DNA of 64,000 bases from Kordiimonadaceae bacterium (GTDB lineage Bacteria > Pseudomonadota > Alphaproteobacteria > Sphingomonadales > Kordiimonadaceae), in contig JAEPQB010000001.1 in NCBI GenBank assembly GCA_017640725.1, forward strand, positions 1,364,001-1,428,000, written 5' to 3'. Positions 8,453 through 18,376 of the stretch are shown one piece after another. Made by a program: the position numbers and the translations under genes. Below the pieces are notes generated by a model, which saw nothing but the letters and a program-made list of their open reading frames with translations, searched no databases and was not told where the DNA came from. The number at the start of each line of letters is the position of its first letter. Positions within the stretch are counted from its first letter, which is position 1.

Positions 8453-9484
8453 ATGTCCAAGCTTTTGCTTGAAACCCTGAAAGGAAACCCATCGGAAAGG
8501 GTGCCATTTTGGTTCATGCGGCAAGCGGGTCGCTATTTGCCCGAATACCGGGAAGTTCGGGCGACAACAAAAAGCTTCATGGAGTTTTGCTATAGCCCGG
8601 ATAAAGCCGCTGAAGTCACGCTGCAGCCCATCCGTCGCTACAATATGGACGGCGCCATACTGTTTGCAGACATTCTGGTGGTGCCTGATGGCCTTGGGCA
8701 GGATGTTTGGTTTGAGACCGGTGTTGGCCCGCGCTTAACGCCAGTGACGGACGAAGAAAGTTTTTCCAGCCTTTCACTCAATGGGTTTCATGACAAAGTG
8801 GGCGCAGTTTATGAAACTGTGGCCAAACTCAAACATGAACTGCCAGCAGATAAAACCCTTCTTGGTTTTGCTGGTGCACCTTGGACAGTGGCCACTTACA
8901 TGATTGCCGGCGCTGGCAGCAAAGACCATGCAGCCGCCCGCCAGCTGGGGTATGGCAACCCGGAACTGTTTGGCAAAATTCTGGATCTGCTTGTCGACGC
9001 GACGGCTGCTTATCTCATCAGGCAAATTGATGCGGGCGCTGATGCGGTCCAGATTTTCGATAGTTGGGCCGCAGCCCTGCCCGAGCCTGCATTTGACGCT
9101 TGGGTGATTGAACCAACAAAAGCTATCGTTGATAAAGTGCGTGCCGAGCACCCGGATACACCAATTATTGGCTTCCCCCGGCTTTCCGGCACACAGTATG
9201 AGAAATTTGTTGATGCCACAGGGGTGAATGCTGTGTCTTTGGACACAGGCATGGACCTTGGCTGGACGGCAAAACACCTGCAAAGCAAGGTTTGCGTGCA
9301 GGGCAATATTGATCCGCATCTGGTGGTCGCAGGCGGACAGCCGATGCTTGATGAAGCCAAACGCATTTTGGATGGTTTGAAATCTGGCCCTCATATTTTT
9401 AATCTGGGCCATGGTTTTGTGCCTGAAACGCCGCCAGAAAATGTGGCTGAACTAAGTCGGTTTATTCTAAAATACAGGCGCTAA
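8453..9484 (+). CDS. hemE: Uroporphyrinogen III decarboxylase
   Basis: Decarboxylates the four acetate side chains of uroporphyrinogen III to give coproporphyrinogen III in haem synthesis. It has 343 residues from the ATG at 8453, chosen because AGGAAAGG lies 8-15 bases upstream; a TTG 24 bases earlier is less likely. Signatures are FMRQAGRYLPEYR, ILFADILVVPDGLG and, near the C-terminus, FNLGHGFVPETPPENV. It is followed by a small membrane protein gene and hemJ, so two haem-pathway genes share this unit. Confidence 0.97.
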   Translation: MSKLLLETLKGNPSERVPFWFMRQAGRYLPEYREVRATTKSFMEFCYSPDKAAEVTLQPIRRYNMDGAILFADILVVPDGLGQDVWFETGVGPRLTPVTDEESFSSLSLNGFHDKVGAVYETVAKLKHELPADKTLLGFAGAPWTVATYMIAGAGSKDHAAARQLGYGNPELFGKILDLLVDATAAYLIRQIDAGADAVQIFDSWAAALPEPAFDAWVIEPTKAIVDKVRAEHPDTPIIGFPRLSGTQYEKFVDATGVNAVSLDTGMDLGWTAKHLQSKVCVQGNIDPHLVVAGGQPMLDEAKRILDGLKSGPHIFNLGHGFVPETPPENVAELSRFILKYRR

Positions 9485-9486
9485 AG

Positions 9487-9816
9487 TTGAGTGAACAAGC
9501 ATACGGTGTCATTTGGTTGTTCGCCGTATTTTGGGGATCAATTGCAACGGGTCTCATCTACTTTCGGGATGAGAACAAAAAACGTTTTACACTGCTTACA
9601 GCGATGCGTTTTTTGGCGTTGTCCGCTGGCATCTATTTTATTCGTGACGAGTATCTTGCCCCGGCTGAGATAAATCGCGAATTTTTGCTGTTGATTGATA
9701 TTGCCAGCGGCATTTTTTTTCTTGTTGGACTTTGTATGTTAAGACCCTTGGCCCTGCAGTGGCGGCATGAAAGAGACAAAATGAAGAAAACAAATCAGGA
9801 AAAAACATGGAACTAG
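9487..9816 (+). CDS. Small membrane protein between hemE and hemJ
   Basis: 109 residues with three likely membrane segments (about residues 6-24, 38-53 and 66-86) and a basic C-terminal tail. I do not recognise a family. It starts with TTG 2 bases after the hemE stop and overlaps hemJ by 10 bases, so it is part of the hemE-hemJ operon. A supporting role in haem synthesis or membrane insertion of HemJ is conceivable from position only. Confidence 0.7.
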   Translation: MSEQAYGVIWLFAVFWGSIATGLIYFRDENKKRFTLLTAMRFLALSAGIYFIRDEYLAPAEINREFLLLIDIASGIFFLVGLCMLRPLALQWRHERDKMKKTNQEKTWN

Positions 9817-10256
9817 TCGGTTTTCTGGGAAGTGCTTACCTTTGGGTCAAAGCGTTTCATATCATCTTTGTGATCTTCTGGATGGCCGGCATGTTTATGC
9901 TGCCGCGGTATTTCGCTTATCACGTGCAGTATGATGTTGGCAGTAGTGAAGACGCCAAATGGATTGAGCGAGAAGCCCGGCTCGACAAAATTATCCTTAC
10001 ACCAGCCATGACCATTGCCTGGATTTTAGGCCTTAGTTTGGTTGCCCACATTGGCCTGGATGCCGGCGGCTGGTTGCATGCTAAGCTTTTGATAGTATTT
10101 TTGTTTTCCGGTTTCCACGGTGTCTTGACCAAAGAAAGAAAACGCCTTGCCGCCGGCGAGCGCAAGCGCAGCGAAAAATTCTATCGGCTGATTAATGAAC
10201 TGCCTGCGGTGGTCATCATCATTGTTGTCATACTCGCTATTACCAAACCCTTTTGA
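9807..10256 (+). CDS. hemJ: Protoporphyrinogen IX oxidase, HemJ type
   Basis: Membrane oxidase that converts protoporphyrinogen IX to protoporphyrin IX in bacteria lacking HemG/HemY. It has 149 residues with four membrane segments. YLWVKAFHIIFVIFWMAGMF and LPRYFAYH contain the conserved His and Arg of the UPF0093/HemJ family. The C-terminal FYRLINELPAVVIIIVVILA is also typical. It belongs to the hemE operon, and overlaps the upstream membrane protein by 10 bases. Confidence 0.93.
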   Translation: MELVGFLGSAYLWVKAFHIIFVIFWMAGMFMLPRYFAYHVQYDVGSSEDAKWIEREARLDKIILTPAMTIAWILGLSLVAHIGLDAGGWLHAKLLIVFLFSGFHGVLTKERKRLAAGERKRSEKFYRLINELPAVVIIIVVILAITKPF

Positions 10257-10567
10257 GGATTGAGTTTGTTGCAAAGCGACAAGCTTTAGAATTCTGTTTC
10301 TAGGGACCGTTCAAAAATCTTGACAGTTTTCCGAATGCTGGTAGCCTTTAGGTCGCAGGCGCATTCCGCCTGAACGTCACAACTTTCCCAAATTTGTTGC
10401 ACCATCCGTCATCAGAATTGGGAGCCAGTTTATTCAGACTGTGGCGACATCTGACTTTCGTCGCTGCTTTCAACCACTTCGGACCAATCAACTGATTACA
10501 CTATCAGAGCGCACATTCCGAACTTCAGGCCAACTGTCATTTCATTAACAAGAGTTTGGGCTATCCC
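10257..10567 (+). other. hemJ-rho intergenic region, rho leader
   Basis: A 311-base stretch with no gene that I can support. A good -35 hexamer TTGACA lies at 10320-10325, but the hexamer 16 bases on (TAGCCT) is a poor -10. The region probably holds the rho promoter and the untranslated leader; rho leaders are often sites of autoregulation, which I infer and do not see directly. Confidence 0.4.
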
Positions 10568-11824
10568 ATGCACCTTCAGGATCTGAAACAAAAATCACCC
10601 GCTGACCTTCTCTCCCTTGCAGAAGAAGTTGGCGTGGAAAACGCAAGCAGCATGCGCAAGCAAGACATGATGTTTGCCATTCTCAAGCACCTCGCCGAAG
10701 ACGATGTTGAAATTTCGGGCGGCGGTGTCATCGAAATTTTGTCAGACGGCTTTGGCTTTCTGCGAAGCCCAGAGGCAAATTATCTGCCAGGCCCGGATGA
10801 TATTTATGTCAGCCCCAGCCAGATAAGGCGCTTTGCGCTCAGAACCGGTGATACGGTTGAGGGGCAAATCCGTGCACCAAAAGACGGTGAACGCTATTTT
10901 GCGCTGCTTAAAGTATCCAGCATCAATTTTGATGAGCCAGACAAAACCAAGCACAAGGTGCACTTCGACAATCTGACGCCGCTGTACCCTGATGAGCGTC
11001 TTAAGCTTGATCCGGATGACCCGACGGTCAAAGACAAATCACCGCGCGTGATTGATCTTGTCGCTCCGATTGGTAAAGGCCAGCGCGCATTGATCGTGGC
11101 ACCGCCACGCACGGGTAAAACAGTTCTGCTGCAAAATATTGCCAAGTCCATTTCTGCCAACCACCCGGAGTGTTACGTGATCGTGCTTTTGATCGACGAA
11201 CGCCCCGAGGAAGTGACAGACATGCAGCGTTCCGTGAAAGGCGAGGTTGTCTCCTCCACCTTTGACGAGCCAGCATCCCGTCACGTGCAAGTCTCAGAAA
11301 TGGTGATCGAAAAAGCCAAGCGGCTTGTGGAGCACGGCAAGGATGTTGTTATCCTTCTGGATAGCATCACCCGCCTTGCGCGCGCCTACAACACCGTGGT
11401 GCCTTCGTCGGGTAAAGTTCTCACCGGTGGTGTGGACGCCAACGCGCTGCAGCGGCCAAAACGCTTCTTTGGTGCCGCACGGAACATTGAAGAAGGCGGG
11501 TCGCTCTCCATCATTGCAACTGCCCTGATTGAAACCGGCAGCCGCATGGATGAAGTGATCTTTGAGGAGTTCAAAGGCACGGGTAACAGCGAAGTTATTC
11601 TGGACCGCAAAGTGGCCGACAAGCGCGTGTTCCCGGCGATCGACATTCTCAAGTCCGGCACTCGGAAAGAAGAGCTTCTGGTCGACCCTGGCACGCTATC
11701 GAAAATGTGGGTGCTGCGCCGGATCCTCACCCCGATGGGCACCGTGGACGCGATGGAGTTTTTGCTCGCCAAGCTCAAAGACGCCAAAAACAACGAAGAT
11801 TTCTTCAACCAGATGAACAATTAG
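10568..11824 (+). CDS. rho: Transcription termination factor Rho
   Basis: Hexameric RNA-dependent ATPase that ends factor-dependent transcription. It has 418 residues from the ATG at 10568 ([15 protein letters not shown]), matching the usual start; a TTG 12 bases earlier is less likely. It has an N-terminal RNA-binding domain ([20 protein letters not shown]), Walker [16 protein letters not shown], Walker [17 protein letters not shown] and the R-loop region. A hairpin terminator follows. Confidence 0.98.
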   Translation: MHLQDLKQKSPADLLSLAEEVGVENASSMRKQDMMFAILKHLAEDDVEISGGGVIEILSDGFGFLRSPEANYLPGPDDIYVSPSQIRRFALRTGDTVEGQIRAPKDGERYFALLKVSSINFDEPDKTKHKVHFDNLTPLYPDERLKLDPDDPTVKDKSPRVIDLVAPIGKGQRALIVAPPRTGKTVLLQNIAKSISANHPECYVIVLLIDERPEEVTDMQRSVKGEVVSSTFDEPASRHVQVSEMVIEKAKRLVEHGKDVVILLDSITRLARAYNTVVPSSGKVLTGGVDANALQRPKRFFGAARNIEEGGSLSIIATALIETGSRMDEVIFEEFKGTGNSEVILDRKVADKRVFPAIDILKSGTRKEELLVDPGTLSKMWVLRRILTPMGTVDAMEFLLAKLKDAKNNEDFFNQMNN

Positions 11825-11850
11825 TTCGGTTGATTAAACTGAAATCAGAT

Positions 11851-11881
11851 GGCCTGGCGGTTTTCCGCTGGGCCTTTTTTT
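11851..11881 (+). terminator. Rho-independent terminator after rho
   Basis: GGCCTGGCGG and CCGCTGGGCC form a 10-bp stem with two imperfect positions around a TTTT loop, followed by seven T. It lies 26 bases after the rho stop and ends exactly at the 3' end of the convergent hydrolase gene. Confidence 0.8.
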
Positions 11882-12597
11882 CATGCGTTGCTGAAGAAGC
11901 CCGTCAGTGATTTAGCAAGTGCTTCGGGCGCTTCGAGCGGCATCATATGGCCAGTGGTGGCAATGGTCGCGTCAATGTGTGAAAACTGAATATGCATTTC
12001 GTGCGAAAGCTCCTGCATGGGAGCCATGTCTGCGATTGCGTCTTCAGTGGCGCCAATCAGGTGAATAGGCATTTCAAGTCGTGGTAGCAGATCCGTTAGA
12101 TCTCGCCGATCAATCGTGGCCAGCAATTGATTGTGCAGGTTTTCGCGGACGGTGTCCTGCTCCATAGCGAGGATCACGTCCGTGATGGCACGGGTGTGCA
12201 TATGATCCGGGTGAACAAATTGCGCGAGCCGACGACGGGACATGCCTTTGTAGGTTTCTTTCAAAACTGCGGCTGCATTAGCCCGCCTCAACGATTTTTC
12301 GTGTTGCGACAGGCCGGTGAGGGATGCGGCGATCAAAGTAAGGCTTGTTGGTTTTATCTTGCCCGCAAGAGCGGCTTCAGCCGCCAAATAGCCGCCCAGT
12401 GAAAATCCAACGATATGGCCATTACCGGGGGCATGCTCTGCCACATGATCAACCATCTCGTTAAGTGTGCTGGCCTGCTCATATGAACCAAAACTAAGCT
12501 CGAAGTTTTGCAGGTGAGGTGTGACTTTCGACCAGAGTCTTTGGTCGCACGCCGTGCCGGGAACAAGGTGTATTTTAGCGCTTGCTTCTGGTGTCAT
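11881..12597 (-). CDS. Alpha/beta hydrolase
   Basis: 238 residues with an alpha/beta-hydrolase fold and no signal peptide. The nucleophile elbow is GFSLGGYLAAEAA and the oxyanion-side region is LVPGTACDQRLW. The C-terminal ATTGHMMPLEAPEAL carries the likely catalytic His, and LIGATEDAIADM the likely acid. The substrate is not deducible. It lies 3 bases downstream of the quinone oxidoreductase gene and is probably co-transcribed with it. Confidence 0.85.
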   Translation of the reverse strand: MTPEASAKIHLVPGTACDQRLWSKVTPHLQNFELSFGSYEQASTLNEMVDHVAEHAPGNGHIVGFSLGGYLAAEAALAGKIKPTSLTLIAASLTGLSQHEKSLRRANAAAVLKETYKGMSRRRLAQFVHPDHMHTRAITDVILAMEQDTVRENLHNQLLATIDRRDLTDLLPRLEMPIHLIGATEDAIADMAPMQELSHEMHIQFSHIDATIATTGHMMPLEAPEALAKSLTGFFSNA

Positions 12598-12600
12598 GGA

Positions 12601-13575
12601 TTACGGCGTCAGGATTGTCTGCCCTTTGGTTTGCCGTGCTTCCAGTGCAATGTGGGCCTGGGCAGCATGTTGAAGCGCATAGATTTGGCAGATATTGGCT
12701 TTGATGCTGCCATCTGCGATTTTTGCCATAACCGACGACGCGGACGAAACCAGGTCATCCCTCTCGGCCACATAGTCCATCAAGCTTGGCCGGGTGAGCA
12801 TCAGAGACCCTTTTTGGGCCAGCGTGGCGGGCGAAACCGGTGGCACGGGCCCGGTTGCATTGCCGAACGTGACCATCATGCCGCGGCGCGCCAGGCAGTT
12901 TAGTGACTTGTCAAACGTGGCCGCCCCTACACTGTCATAAACAACCGGCACACCTTTGCCGCCAGTGATGTTCATTACAGCCGTTTCAAAATCTTCGTCT
13001 TCATAAAGAATGGTGTGCTCACAGCCGTGCTCTTTGGCGATCTTTCCTTTTTTCTCAGACCCGACAGTGCCAATCACTGTGACGCCAATTGAGCTCAACC
13101 ACTGGCAGGCAATCAGGCCAACACCGCCAGCAGCAGCATGCCAAAGCACAGTGTCACCCGGTTTCACTTCGTAAAGGCGCTGTACAAGAAACTCGACCGT
13201 GCAGCCTTTGGTGAGCAAAGCTGCTGCATCCTGGTCTGTGACGCTATCGGGAATTTTCACCAACCGGTCCGCTGGCATGTTGCGTGCCTGGCTGTAGGCG
13301 CCTGGCGGTCCGGCGGGGTAGCCGACCCTGTCCCCGGCTTTAAAGTCTGTTACGCCCTCGCCCACACCCGCCACGAAACCTGCCGCCTCGATGCCGGGCA
13401 CCGCCGGCAGCGGCATCGGATACAGGCCAGAGCGATGGTAGGTGTCAATGAAATTGAGACCGATGGCTGTGTGCTGAATCTGAACGTCGCCGGGCTTTGG
13501 GGGCCCAAGGTCCACATTGGTGAGCTGCAGCACATCTGGCCCGCCGGTTTTGGTAAAGCAAATGGCGTGTGTCAT
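12601..13575 (-). CDS. NADPH:quinone oxidoreductase (zinc-independent MDR family)
   Basis: 324 residues, the QorA-like branch of the medium-chain dehydrogenase/reductase superfamily, which reduces quinones by one electron with NADPH. LNFIDTYHRSGLYPMPLP and GIEAAGFVAGVGEG form the catalytic half. The Rossmann motif is AAAGGVGLIACQWLSSIG, followed by KEHGCEHTI. The structural zinc cysteines of alcohol dehydrogenases are absent. It lies 9 bases downstream of the dienelactone hydrolase gene. Confidence 0.9.
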   Translation of the reverse strand: MTHAICFTKTGGPDVLQLTNVDLGPPKPGDVQIQHTAIGLNFIDTYHRSGLYPMPLPAVPGIEAAGFVAGVGEGVTDFKAGDRVGYPAGPPGAYSQARNMPADRLVKIPDSVTDQDAAALLTKGCTVEFLVQRLYEVKPGDTVLWHAAAGGVGLIACQWLSSIGVTVIGTVGSEKKGKIAKEHGCEHTILYEDEDFETAVMNITGGKGVPVVYDSVGAATFDKSLNCLARRGMMVTFGNATGPVPPVSPATLAQKGSLMLTRPSLMDYVAERDDLVSSASSVMAKIADGSIKANICQIYALQHAAQAHIALEARQTKGQTILTP

Positions 13576-13584
13576 TTTGCCAGC

Positions 13585-14283
13585 CTATAGATGCTCTTCA
13601 AAAAAAGTGGCGGTGCGAGCGTTGGCGAGGTTCGCGGCTCCTGTGTCCCAGTTAACACCGTCCGGGCGGGCAAATGCATGGTCGACACCCGCATAATCGA
13701 AAATCGAGACGTTCGCATTATTGTCGAGACCGGCATGGATCCGTGCTTGGGCATCTTTGTCGACAAAGCCGTCTTCTTCAGCGATGTGCAACAGGATTGG
13801 TCGCTTGAGCGCTGCCGCTTCGTCGAGCTTGCCATCAATGCCAACACCGTAAAAGCTGACGCTCGCGTCAGCGTCGGTGCGCGCTGCTGTCAGGTACGCG
13901 AGCAAGCCACCCAGGCAATAACCGACACTGCCGACCTTGCCGCTGCAGGCAGCGTGGGCACGTATATAATCGATTGTCGCGGCAATATCTTCGATGCCTT
14001 TGTCGACATCAAACCCTTGGTACAGTTCAAAGGCTTTGTCCCATTCCGCCTGGGATTTGTCTGTGATGTCCACGCCTGGTTCCTGACGCCAAAACAGGTC
14101 TGGGCAAATGGCGACATAGCCTTTGTCCGCCAGATCATCACAGATTTGGCGCATGCCGGCGTTTACGCCAAAAATTTCCTGAATGGCGACGATGGCTGGT
14201 CCTGACCCTGATTTTGGTAGAGCCACATAGGCATTAAAACTGCCGCTGCCATCCTTGGCGTCAATTGTTGTTGTCTCTGCCAT
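13585..14283 (-). CDS. Dienelactone hydrolase family protein
   Basis: 232 residues from the ATG at 14283 (MAETTTIDAKDGSG); a longer reading to 14487 adds an unconserved stretch that runs into ogt, so I reject it. The family motif EIFGVN is followed by a cysteine nucleophile elbow, VGYCLGGLLAYL, a catalytic Asp in HIAEEDGFVD and a His in AGVDHAFARPDG. Family members hydrolyse dienelactone or other cyclic esters; the natural substrate here is unknown. No chlorocatechol pathway genes are nearby. Confidence 0.88.
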   Translation of the reverse strand: MAETTTIDAKDGSGSFNAYVALPKSGSGPAIVAIQEIFGVNAGMRQICDDLADKGYVAICPDLFWRQEPGVDITDKSQAEWDKAFELYQGFDVDKGIEDIAATIDYIRAHAACSGKVGSVGYCLGGLLAYLTAARTDADASVSFYGVGIDGKLDEAAALKRPILLHIAEEDGFVDKDAQARIHAGLDNNANVSIFDYAGVDHAFARPDGVNWDTGAANLANARTATFFEEHL

Positions 14284-14350
14284 CGTCCCTGCTCCCAATC
14301 GTTCGAAATCTGTGAATTCTTCTATCAGCCTATAATCGGAATATGACAGG

Positions 14351-14845
14351 CTAACTGTCAAGCACGCCCGCATGTTCCAGCGCATACCCCTGCTCGATAG
14401 ACAATGCCCCCTCCAGCACAAGCAGGGCCCGCTTGGTATATAACCCGCCATCGCCCGAATAGCCCCCAAACTTGCCATTGCTGCCAACTATCCGGTGGCA
14501 CGGTATTAAAATGGGGATCGGGTTACGGCCGCACGCCCCACCAACCGCTTGCCCTGAAGAGCCTATTGACTTGGCAAGCTCGCCGTAGGTTGACGTTGAA
14601 CCGTAAGGAACCCGCTGCATGGCTTGCCAAACTTTGTTTTGATGCGCGGTACCGTTTGCATCAAGCGGCAGATCAAAGTCTGTCAGGTCGCCGTCGAAAT
14701 AGGCATCCAGCTGCGCCTTGGCTTCCTTGAGAAGCGGCGATGGGACTTGAAATGGCGACCAGCCCCAGTCCAATGACACAATCGAACCTTCAAGCTCCGA
14801 TATCGTGATGTCGATCACGGGCGTATGCATGGAGAGTTGGAACAT
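14351..14845 (-). CDS. ogt: Methylated-DNA--protein-cysteine methyltransferase
   Basis: Suicide DNA-repair enzyme that takes the alkyl group from O6-alkylguanine onto its own cysteine. It has 164 residues. The active-site motif is LIPCHRIVGSNGKFGGYSGD. The helix-turn-helix region VWQAMQRVPYGSTSTYGELA is typical. AGGATT precedes the ATG at 14845; an internal ATG 15 bases on is possible. It is a single-domain Ogt form without an Ada regulatory domain. Confidence 0.93.
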   Translation of the reverse strand: MFQLSMHTPVIDITISELEGSIVSLDWGWSPFQVPSPLLKEAKAQLDAYFDGDLTDFDLPLDANGTAHQNKVWQAMQRVPYGSTSTYGELAKSIGSSGQAVGGACGRNPIPILIPCHRIVGSNGKFGGYSGDGGLYTKRALLVLEGALSIEQGYALEHAGVLDS

Positions 14846-14983
14846 AATCCTGCCGCTGATATGAAGTGGACGACCAAGCTGTTGCGCCTCTTCTTGCTAA
14901 TGTGCGACAACTCAGCGAGCAAGAGAAAACACACCGTTGGGCAAAGTGGCAACATCGGGTTAAGCGCCGGGACTTTCTTATTG

Positions 14984-16345
14984 ATGAGCAATTCCGACAC
15001 TATTTTTGCACTTTCGAGTGGGCCTGGCACTGCGGGTGTTGCGGTCATTCGTCTCTCGGGTCCGCGGGCCCATGCAGCGCTTGTCGATATTTCAGGCAAG
15101 CCGGTGCCAGAACCTCGCCAAGCTGTGCTGCGCACGCTTTACGACCCAATCACCAGGGAGCGGCTTGATAGTGCGCTGGTTCTGGCCTTTGAAGGTCCTG
15201 CTAGTTTCACCGGCGAGGATGTGGTGGAAATCCACGCCCATGGAGGCCGCGCTGTGGTGGAAGGCATCTTGCAAACGCTCAGCAACCAGGAGGGTCTTCG
15301 TCCAGCGGAAGCTGGTGAATACTCGAGGCGTGCATTTGATAACAACAAGCTCGACCTTACAGAGGCGGAGGGTCTGAACGACCTCATCCATGCGCAAACA
15401 GCAGCGCAGCGCCAGCTCGCACTCAAGCAAATGGATGGATCACTTCGGGAGTTATATGATGGCTGGCGTGGCGACCTGCTTGCCCATTTGGCGCATCTGG
15501 AAGCTGACATTGACTTTCCCGATGAAGATATGCCGGAGGGCGTTGCTACGGCCGTTTTACCCAAAATATTGCGTGTCGGCGAAAGCATTACACAACATAT
15601 TGCGGATGGTGACCGAGGCCGCATGCTTCGCCGTGGTTTTCGGATTACGATTTTGGGCGAACCAAACGCAGGAAAATCTACACTCCTCAACGCGCTTGCA
15701 CGGGAAGATGTGGCTATTGTTTCCGATGAGGCCGGCACCACTCGCGACGTGATTGAGGTGCAATTGGACCTGGGCGGGTTTCCGGTTCGGCTCATTGACA
15801 CGGCAGGTATTCGCGAAGGTGACGGCGCTGTCGAGCAAGAAGGCGTCCGCCGTGCCCTCACCCGTGCTGAGGAAGCAGACCTGAGATTGGTGCTTGTGCG
15901 GGCAGACGACTGGCCAACTGTGCCCGACAGTATGCAGCAGTGGCTCAACCGAGGCAGCCTGCTTGTCATTTCCCAGGCGGACCGTGTGTCAGACCCATCG
16001 ATGTTTCACGTGAAACATAATGTTGGAGCAAGCGATATCGAGAGCGTGCCAGTTTCAGCAAAAAGCGGTATTGGTCTTGACGGCCTTATCACTCACATCG
16101 AAAATATTGTGGCCGAGAAAATGGCGCTGTCTGATGCGCCGGTGCTCACTCGGCTGCGGCACCGCACAGCGCTTGAAGAAGCCGTGGATCATATTGGGCG
16201 GTTTGAGCAAAACGCGGGTTTCGACGCTGTTTTGGCGGCTGAAGATGTGCGCATGGCGGTGCGAGCCATTGGTCGCATCACAGGTCGTGTCGGCGTCGAA
16301 GACATGCTGGACATTGTCTTTTCAGATTTTTGTATCGGGAAATAG
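14984..16345 (+). CDS. mnmE: tRNA uridine-5-carboxymethylaminomethyl(34) synthesis GTPase MnmE
   Basis: With MnmG it modifies wobble U34 of several tRNAs. It has 453 residues from the ATG at 14984 (MSNSDTIFALSSGPGTAG); upstream in-frame ATGs only add unconserved sequence. The N-terminal folate-binding domain is followed by a G domain with GEPNAGKSTLLNAL, DEAGTTRDVIEVQ and DTAGIRE. The protein ends in the catalytic CIGK. A parS site is built into its coding sequence and reads MFHVKH. Confidence 0.98.
   Translation: MSNSDTIFALSSGPGTAGVAVIRLSGPRAHAALVDISGKPVPEPRQAVLRTLYDPITRERLDSALVLAFEGPASFTGEDVVEIHAHGGRAVVEGILQTLSNQEGLRPAEAGEYSRRAFDNNKLDLTEAEGLNDLIHAQTAAQRQLALKQMDGSLRELYDGWRGDLLAHLAHLEADIDFPDEDMPEGVATAVLPKILRVGESITQHIADGDRGRMLRRGFRITILGEPNAGKSTLLNALAREDVAIVSDEAGTTRDVIEVQLDLGGFPVRLIDTAGIREGDGAVEQEGVRRALTRAEEADLRLVLVRADDWPTVPDSMQQWLNRGSLLVISQADRVSDPSMFHVKHNVGASDIESVPVSAKSGIGLDGLITHIENIVAEKMALSDAPVLTRLRHRTALEEAVDHIGRFEQNAGFDAVLAAEDVRMAVRAIGRITGRVGVEDMLDIVFSDFCIGK
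16002..16017. promoter_or_regulatory. parS site 1 (inside mnmE)
   Basis: TGTTTCACGTGAAACA, a perfect 16-base match to the canonical parS palindrome; the flanking A/T extends the symmetry to 18 bases. It is the loading site for ParB, whose gene lies about 4 kb downstream. In the mnmE frame it encodes FHVKH. Confidence 0.93.
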
Positions 16346-16374
16346 CCACAGAATCGTCCAGGCCAACTTTCCGC

Positions 16375-16390
16375 TGTTTCACGTGAAACA
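16375..16390. promoter_or_regulatory. parS site 2 (mnmE-mnmG intergenic)
   Basis: TGTTTCACGTGAAACA, identical to the canonical parS. It lies in the 144-base gap between the mnmE stop and the mnmG start, about 360 bases from site 1. Confidence 0.93.
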
Positions 16391-16489
16391 TGCCCTTTTC
16401 AGTCACGAGATCACAATGGCCTTTGACTCGCGAAACCAGTAAATATATAGGGTGCCAACTGAATAGTTTGAGCGTTTGGGTCTAAGGCT

Positions 16490-18376
16490 ATGAGCGACTT
16501 TGATGTTATTGTAATTGGTGGGGGCCACGCGGGCTGTGAAGCCGCGGCAGCAGCCGCGCGCACTGGCGCCGCGACTTTGCTGATTACTCATAAGCCAGAA
16601 ACCATCGGAGAAATGTCCTGTAACCCAGCGATTGGTGGCTTAGGCAAGGGCCACCTCGTCCGCGAGATTGACGCGTTGGATGGTGTCATGGGGCGCGTTG
16701 CTGATGCGTCGGGGATCCAGTTCCGCCTTCTCAATCGGCGCAAAGGCCCAGCCGTTCAAGGACCAAGGTGCCAGTCTGACCGCAAGCTCTACCGTGAAGC
16801 CATGCAGGCGGTTTTGAACGACTATGCCAACCTGACTATTCAAGCTGGAGCAGTCGAGGACCTGTTGTTTAATACCGACGTGCTGGATGGCAGCGCGGGC
16901 ACACCAACATGCACAGGCATCGTCACGGATGCTGGTCGTAAGGTCACGGCGAAAGCTGTTATCCTGACAACAGGCACCTTTTTGCGTGGTCTCATTCATA
17001 TGGGAGAGCGCAAAATTCCCGCGGGTCGGGTTGATGAGGCGCCGTCGCTGGGACTGTCTGAAACGCTTGAGTCTCTTGGTTTTGAGCTTGGTCGCTTAAA
17101 AACCGGCACCCCTGCGCGCCTGGATGGCCGCACCATTGATTGGACGCAGTGTATCGAGCAACCCGGCGACGAACCACCAACCCCATTTTCGTTCGAAACC
17201 GACAAAATAACCGTGCCGCAAGTCAGCTGTTATTTGACCCGAACGACTGAAGAAACTCACAAAATTATCCGGGACAACTTACATCGTGCCCCGATGTATT
17301 CTGGTCAGATCGACAGCAACGGCCCGCGCTATTGTCCGTCAATTGAAGACAAGGTTGTGCGCTTTGCGGACAAGTCGAGCCATCAAATTTTTCTGGAGCC
17401 AGAAGGCTTAGACGATCACACCGTCTATCCCAACGGCATATCAACCAGCCTGCCTGAAGACGTGCAGCAGCAAATGATCAAGTCCATTCCTGGCCTGGAG
17501 AACGCGGTGATCCTCAAGCCAGGGTATGCCATTGAATATGATTTTGTTGACCCTCGGGAATTGAAGCCGACGCTTGAAACACGCCGAGCTTCTGGGCTTT
17601 ACCTTGCCGGACAAATAAATGGCACAACAGGTTATGAAGAGGCCGCCGCGCAGGGGTTGATCGCTGGCGCCAATGCTGCACTGTCCACGCATGCAGAGAG
17701 TGAGGATTTCATTCTCGACCGCGCTGATGGATACATCGGTGTGATGATTGATGACTTGGTGACCCAGGGCACACGGGAACCATACCGAATGTTTACCAGT
17801 CGGGCCGAGTATCGTTTAACGCTACGGGCAGACAATGCCGACCAGCGCCTTACTGAAAAAGGGGCAGCTTTTGGCCTGGTGGGAGAACGGCGTCTTTCTG
17901 CATATCTGAAGAAAAAGGAAGCGCTCGACGATTTGAAAGAAACGCTTCTGTGTCTTTCACTGACACCCAATCAGGCGGCTGACTATGGTTTGAAAATCAA
18001 CCGTGATGGCGTGCGCCGTGATGGTGTCACCCTGCTCGGCTTTACAGATATCAGCTTTGAAAAGCTTAAGGAAATTTGGCCGGATGAGTTGTCAACTGTT
18101 ACAGACGACATTGCGCGGCAGGTTGAAATTGACGCCATGTACCGGGGCTATTTAGACCGGCAAAAACAGGATGTGGCTGCGTTCAGAAAGGACGAAGCCC
18201 TTCGCATTCCGGAGGCTCTCGATTTCTCGGCTATTCAGGGCCTGTCGAACGAGATGCGTGAGAAATTTTCGCAGGCCCGCCCAACCACTCTTGGTGCCGC
18301 TGCCCGCATTGCTGGAGTCACACCAGCCGCGCTGACAATTTTGCTGGCTCACATTAAAAAGCAAAAGGCTGCCTGA
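16490..18376 (+). CDS. mnmG: tRNA uridine-5-carboxymethylaminomethyl(34) synthesis enzyme MnmG (GidA)
   Basis: FAD- and NADH-dependent partner of MnmE in wobble-uridine modification. It has 628 residues, the usual length. The FAD-binding motif is [38 protein letters not shown] and the MnmG signature [20 protein letters not shown] are conserved, with [20 protein letters not shown] later. It ends with a 1-base overlap (TGATG) into rsmG. Confidence 0.98.
   Translation: MSDFDVIVIGGGHAGCEAAAAAARTGAATLLITHKPETIGEMSCNPAIGGLGKGHLVREIDALDGVMGRVADASGIQFRLLNRRKGPAVQGPRCQSDRKLYREAMQAVLNDYANLTIQAGAVEDLLFNTDVLDGSAGTPTCTGIVTDAGRKVTAKAVILTTGTFLRGLIHMGERKIPAGRVDEAPSLGLSETLESLGFELGRLKTGTPARLDGRTIDWTQCIEQPGDEPPTPFSFETDKITVPQVSCYLTRTTEETHKIIRDNLHRAPMYSGQIDSNGPRYCPSIEDKVVRFADKSSHQIFLEPEGLDDHTVYPNGISTSLPEDVQQQMIKSIPGLENAVILKPGYAIEYDFVDPRELKPTLETRRASGLYLAGQINGTTGYEEAAAQGLIAGANAALSTHAESEDFILDRADGYIGVMIDDLVTQGTREPYRMFTSRAEYRLTLRADNADQRLTEKGAAFGLVGERRLSAYLKKKEALDDLKETLLCLSLTPNQAADYGLKINRDGVRRDGVTLLGFTDISFEKLKEIWPDELSTVTDDIARQVEIDAMYRGYLDRQKQDVAAFRKDEALRIPEALDFSAIQGLSNEMREKFSQARPTTLGAAARIAGVTPAALTILLAHIKKQKAA

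Noticed and set aside
10320-10347. Sigma-70 promoter for rho
   Set aside because: TTGACA is good, but the partner TAGCCT matches the -10 consensus at only three positions, so I list it only as a remark.
14284-14487. Extended start of the dienelactone hydrolase gene
   Set aside because: The added 68 residues are unconserved, rich in Cys/Arg and overlap ogt; the ATG at 14283 gives the family N-terminus.
14825-14983. N-terminal extension of mnmE to an ATG at 14825
   Set aside because: The extra 53 residues match no MnmE N-terminus and overlap ogt; the ATG at 14984 gives the conserved start.
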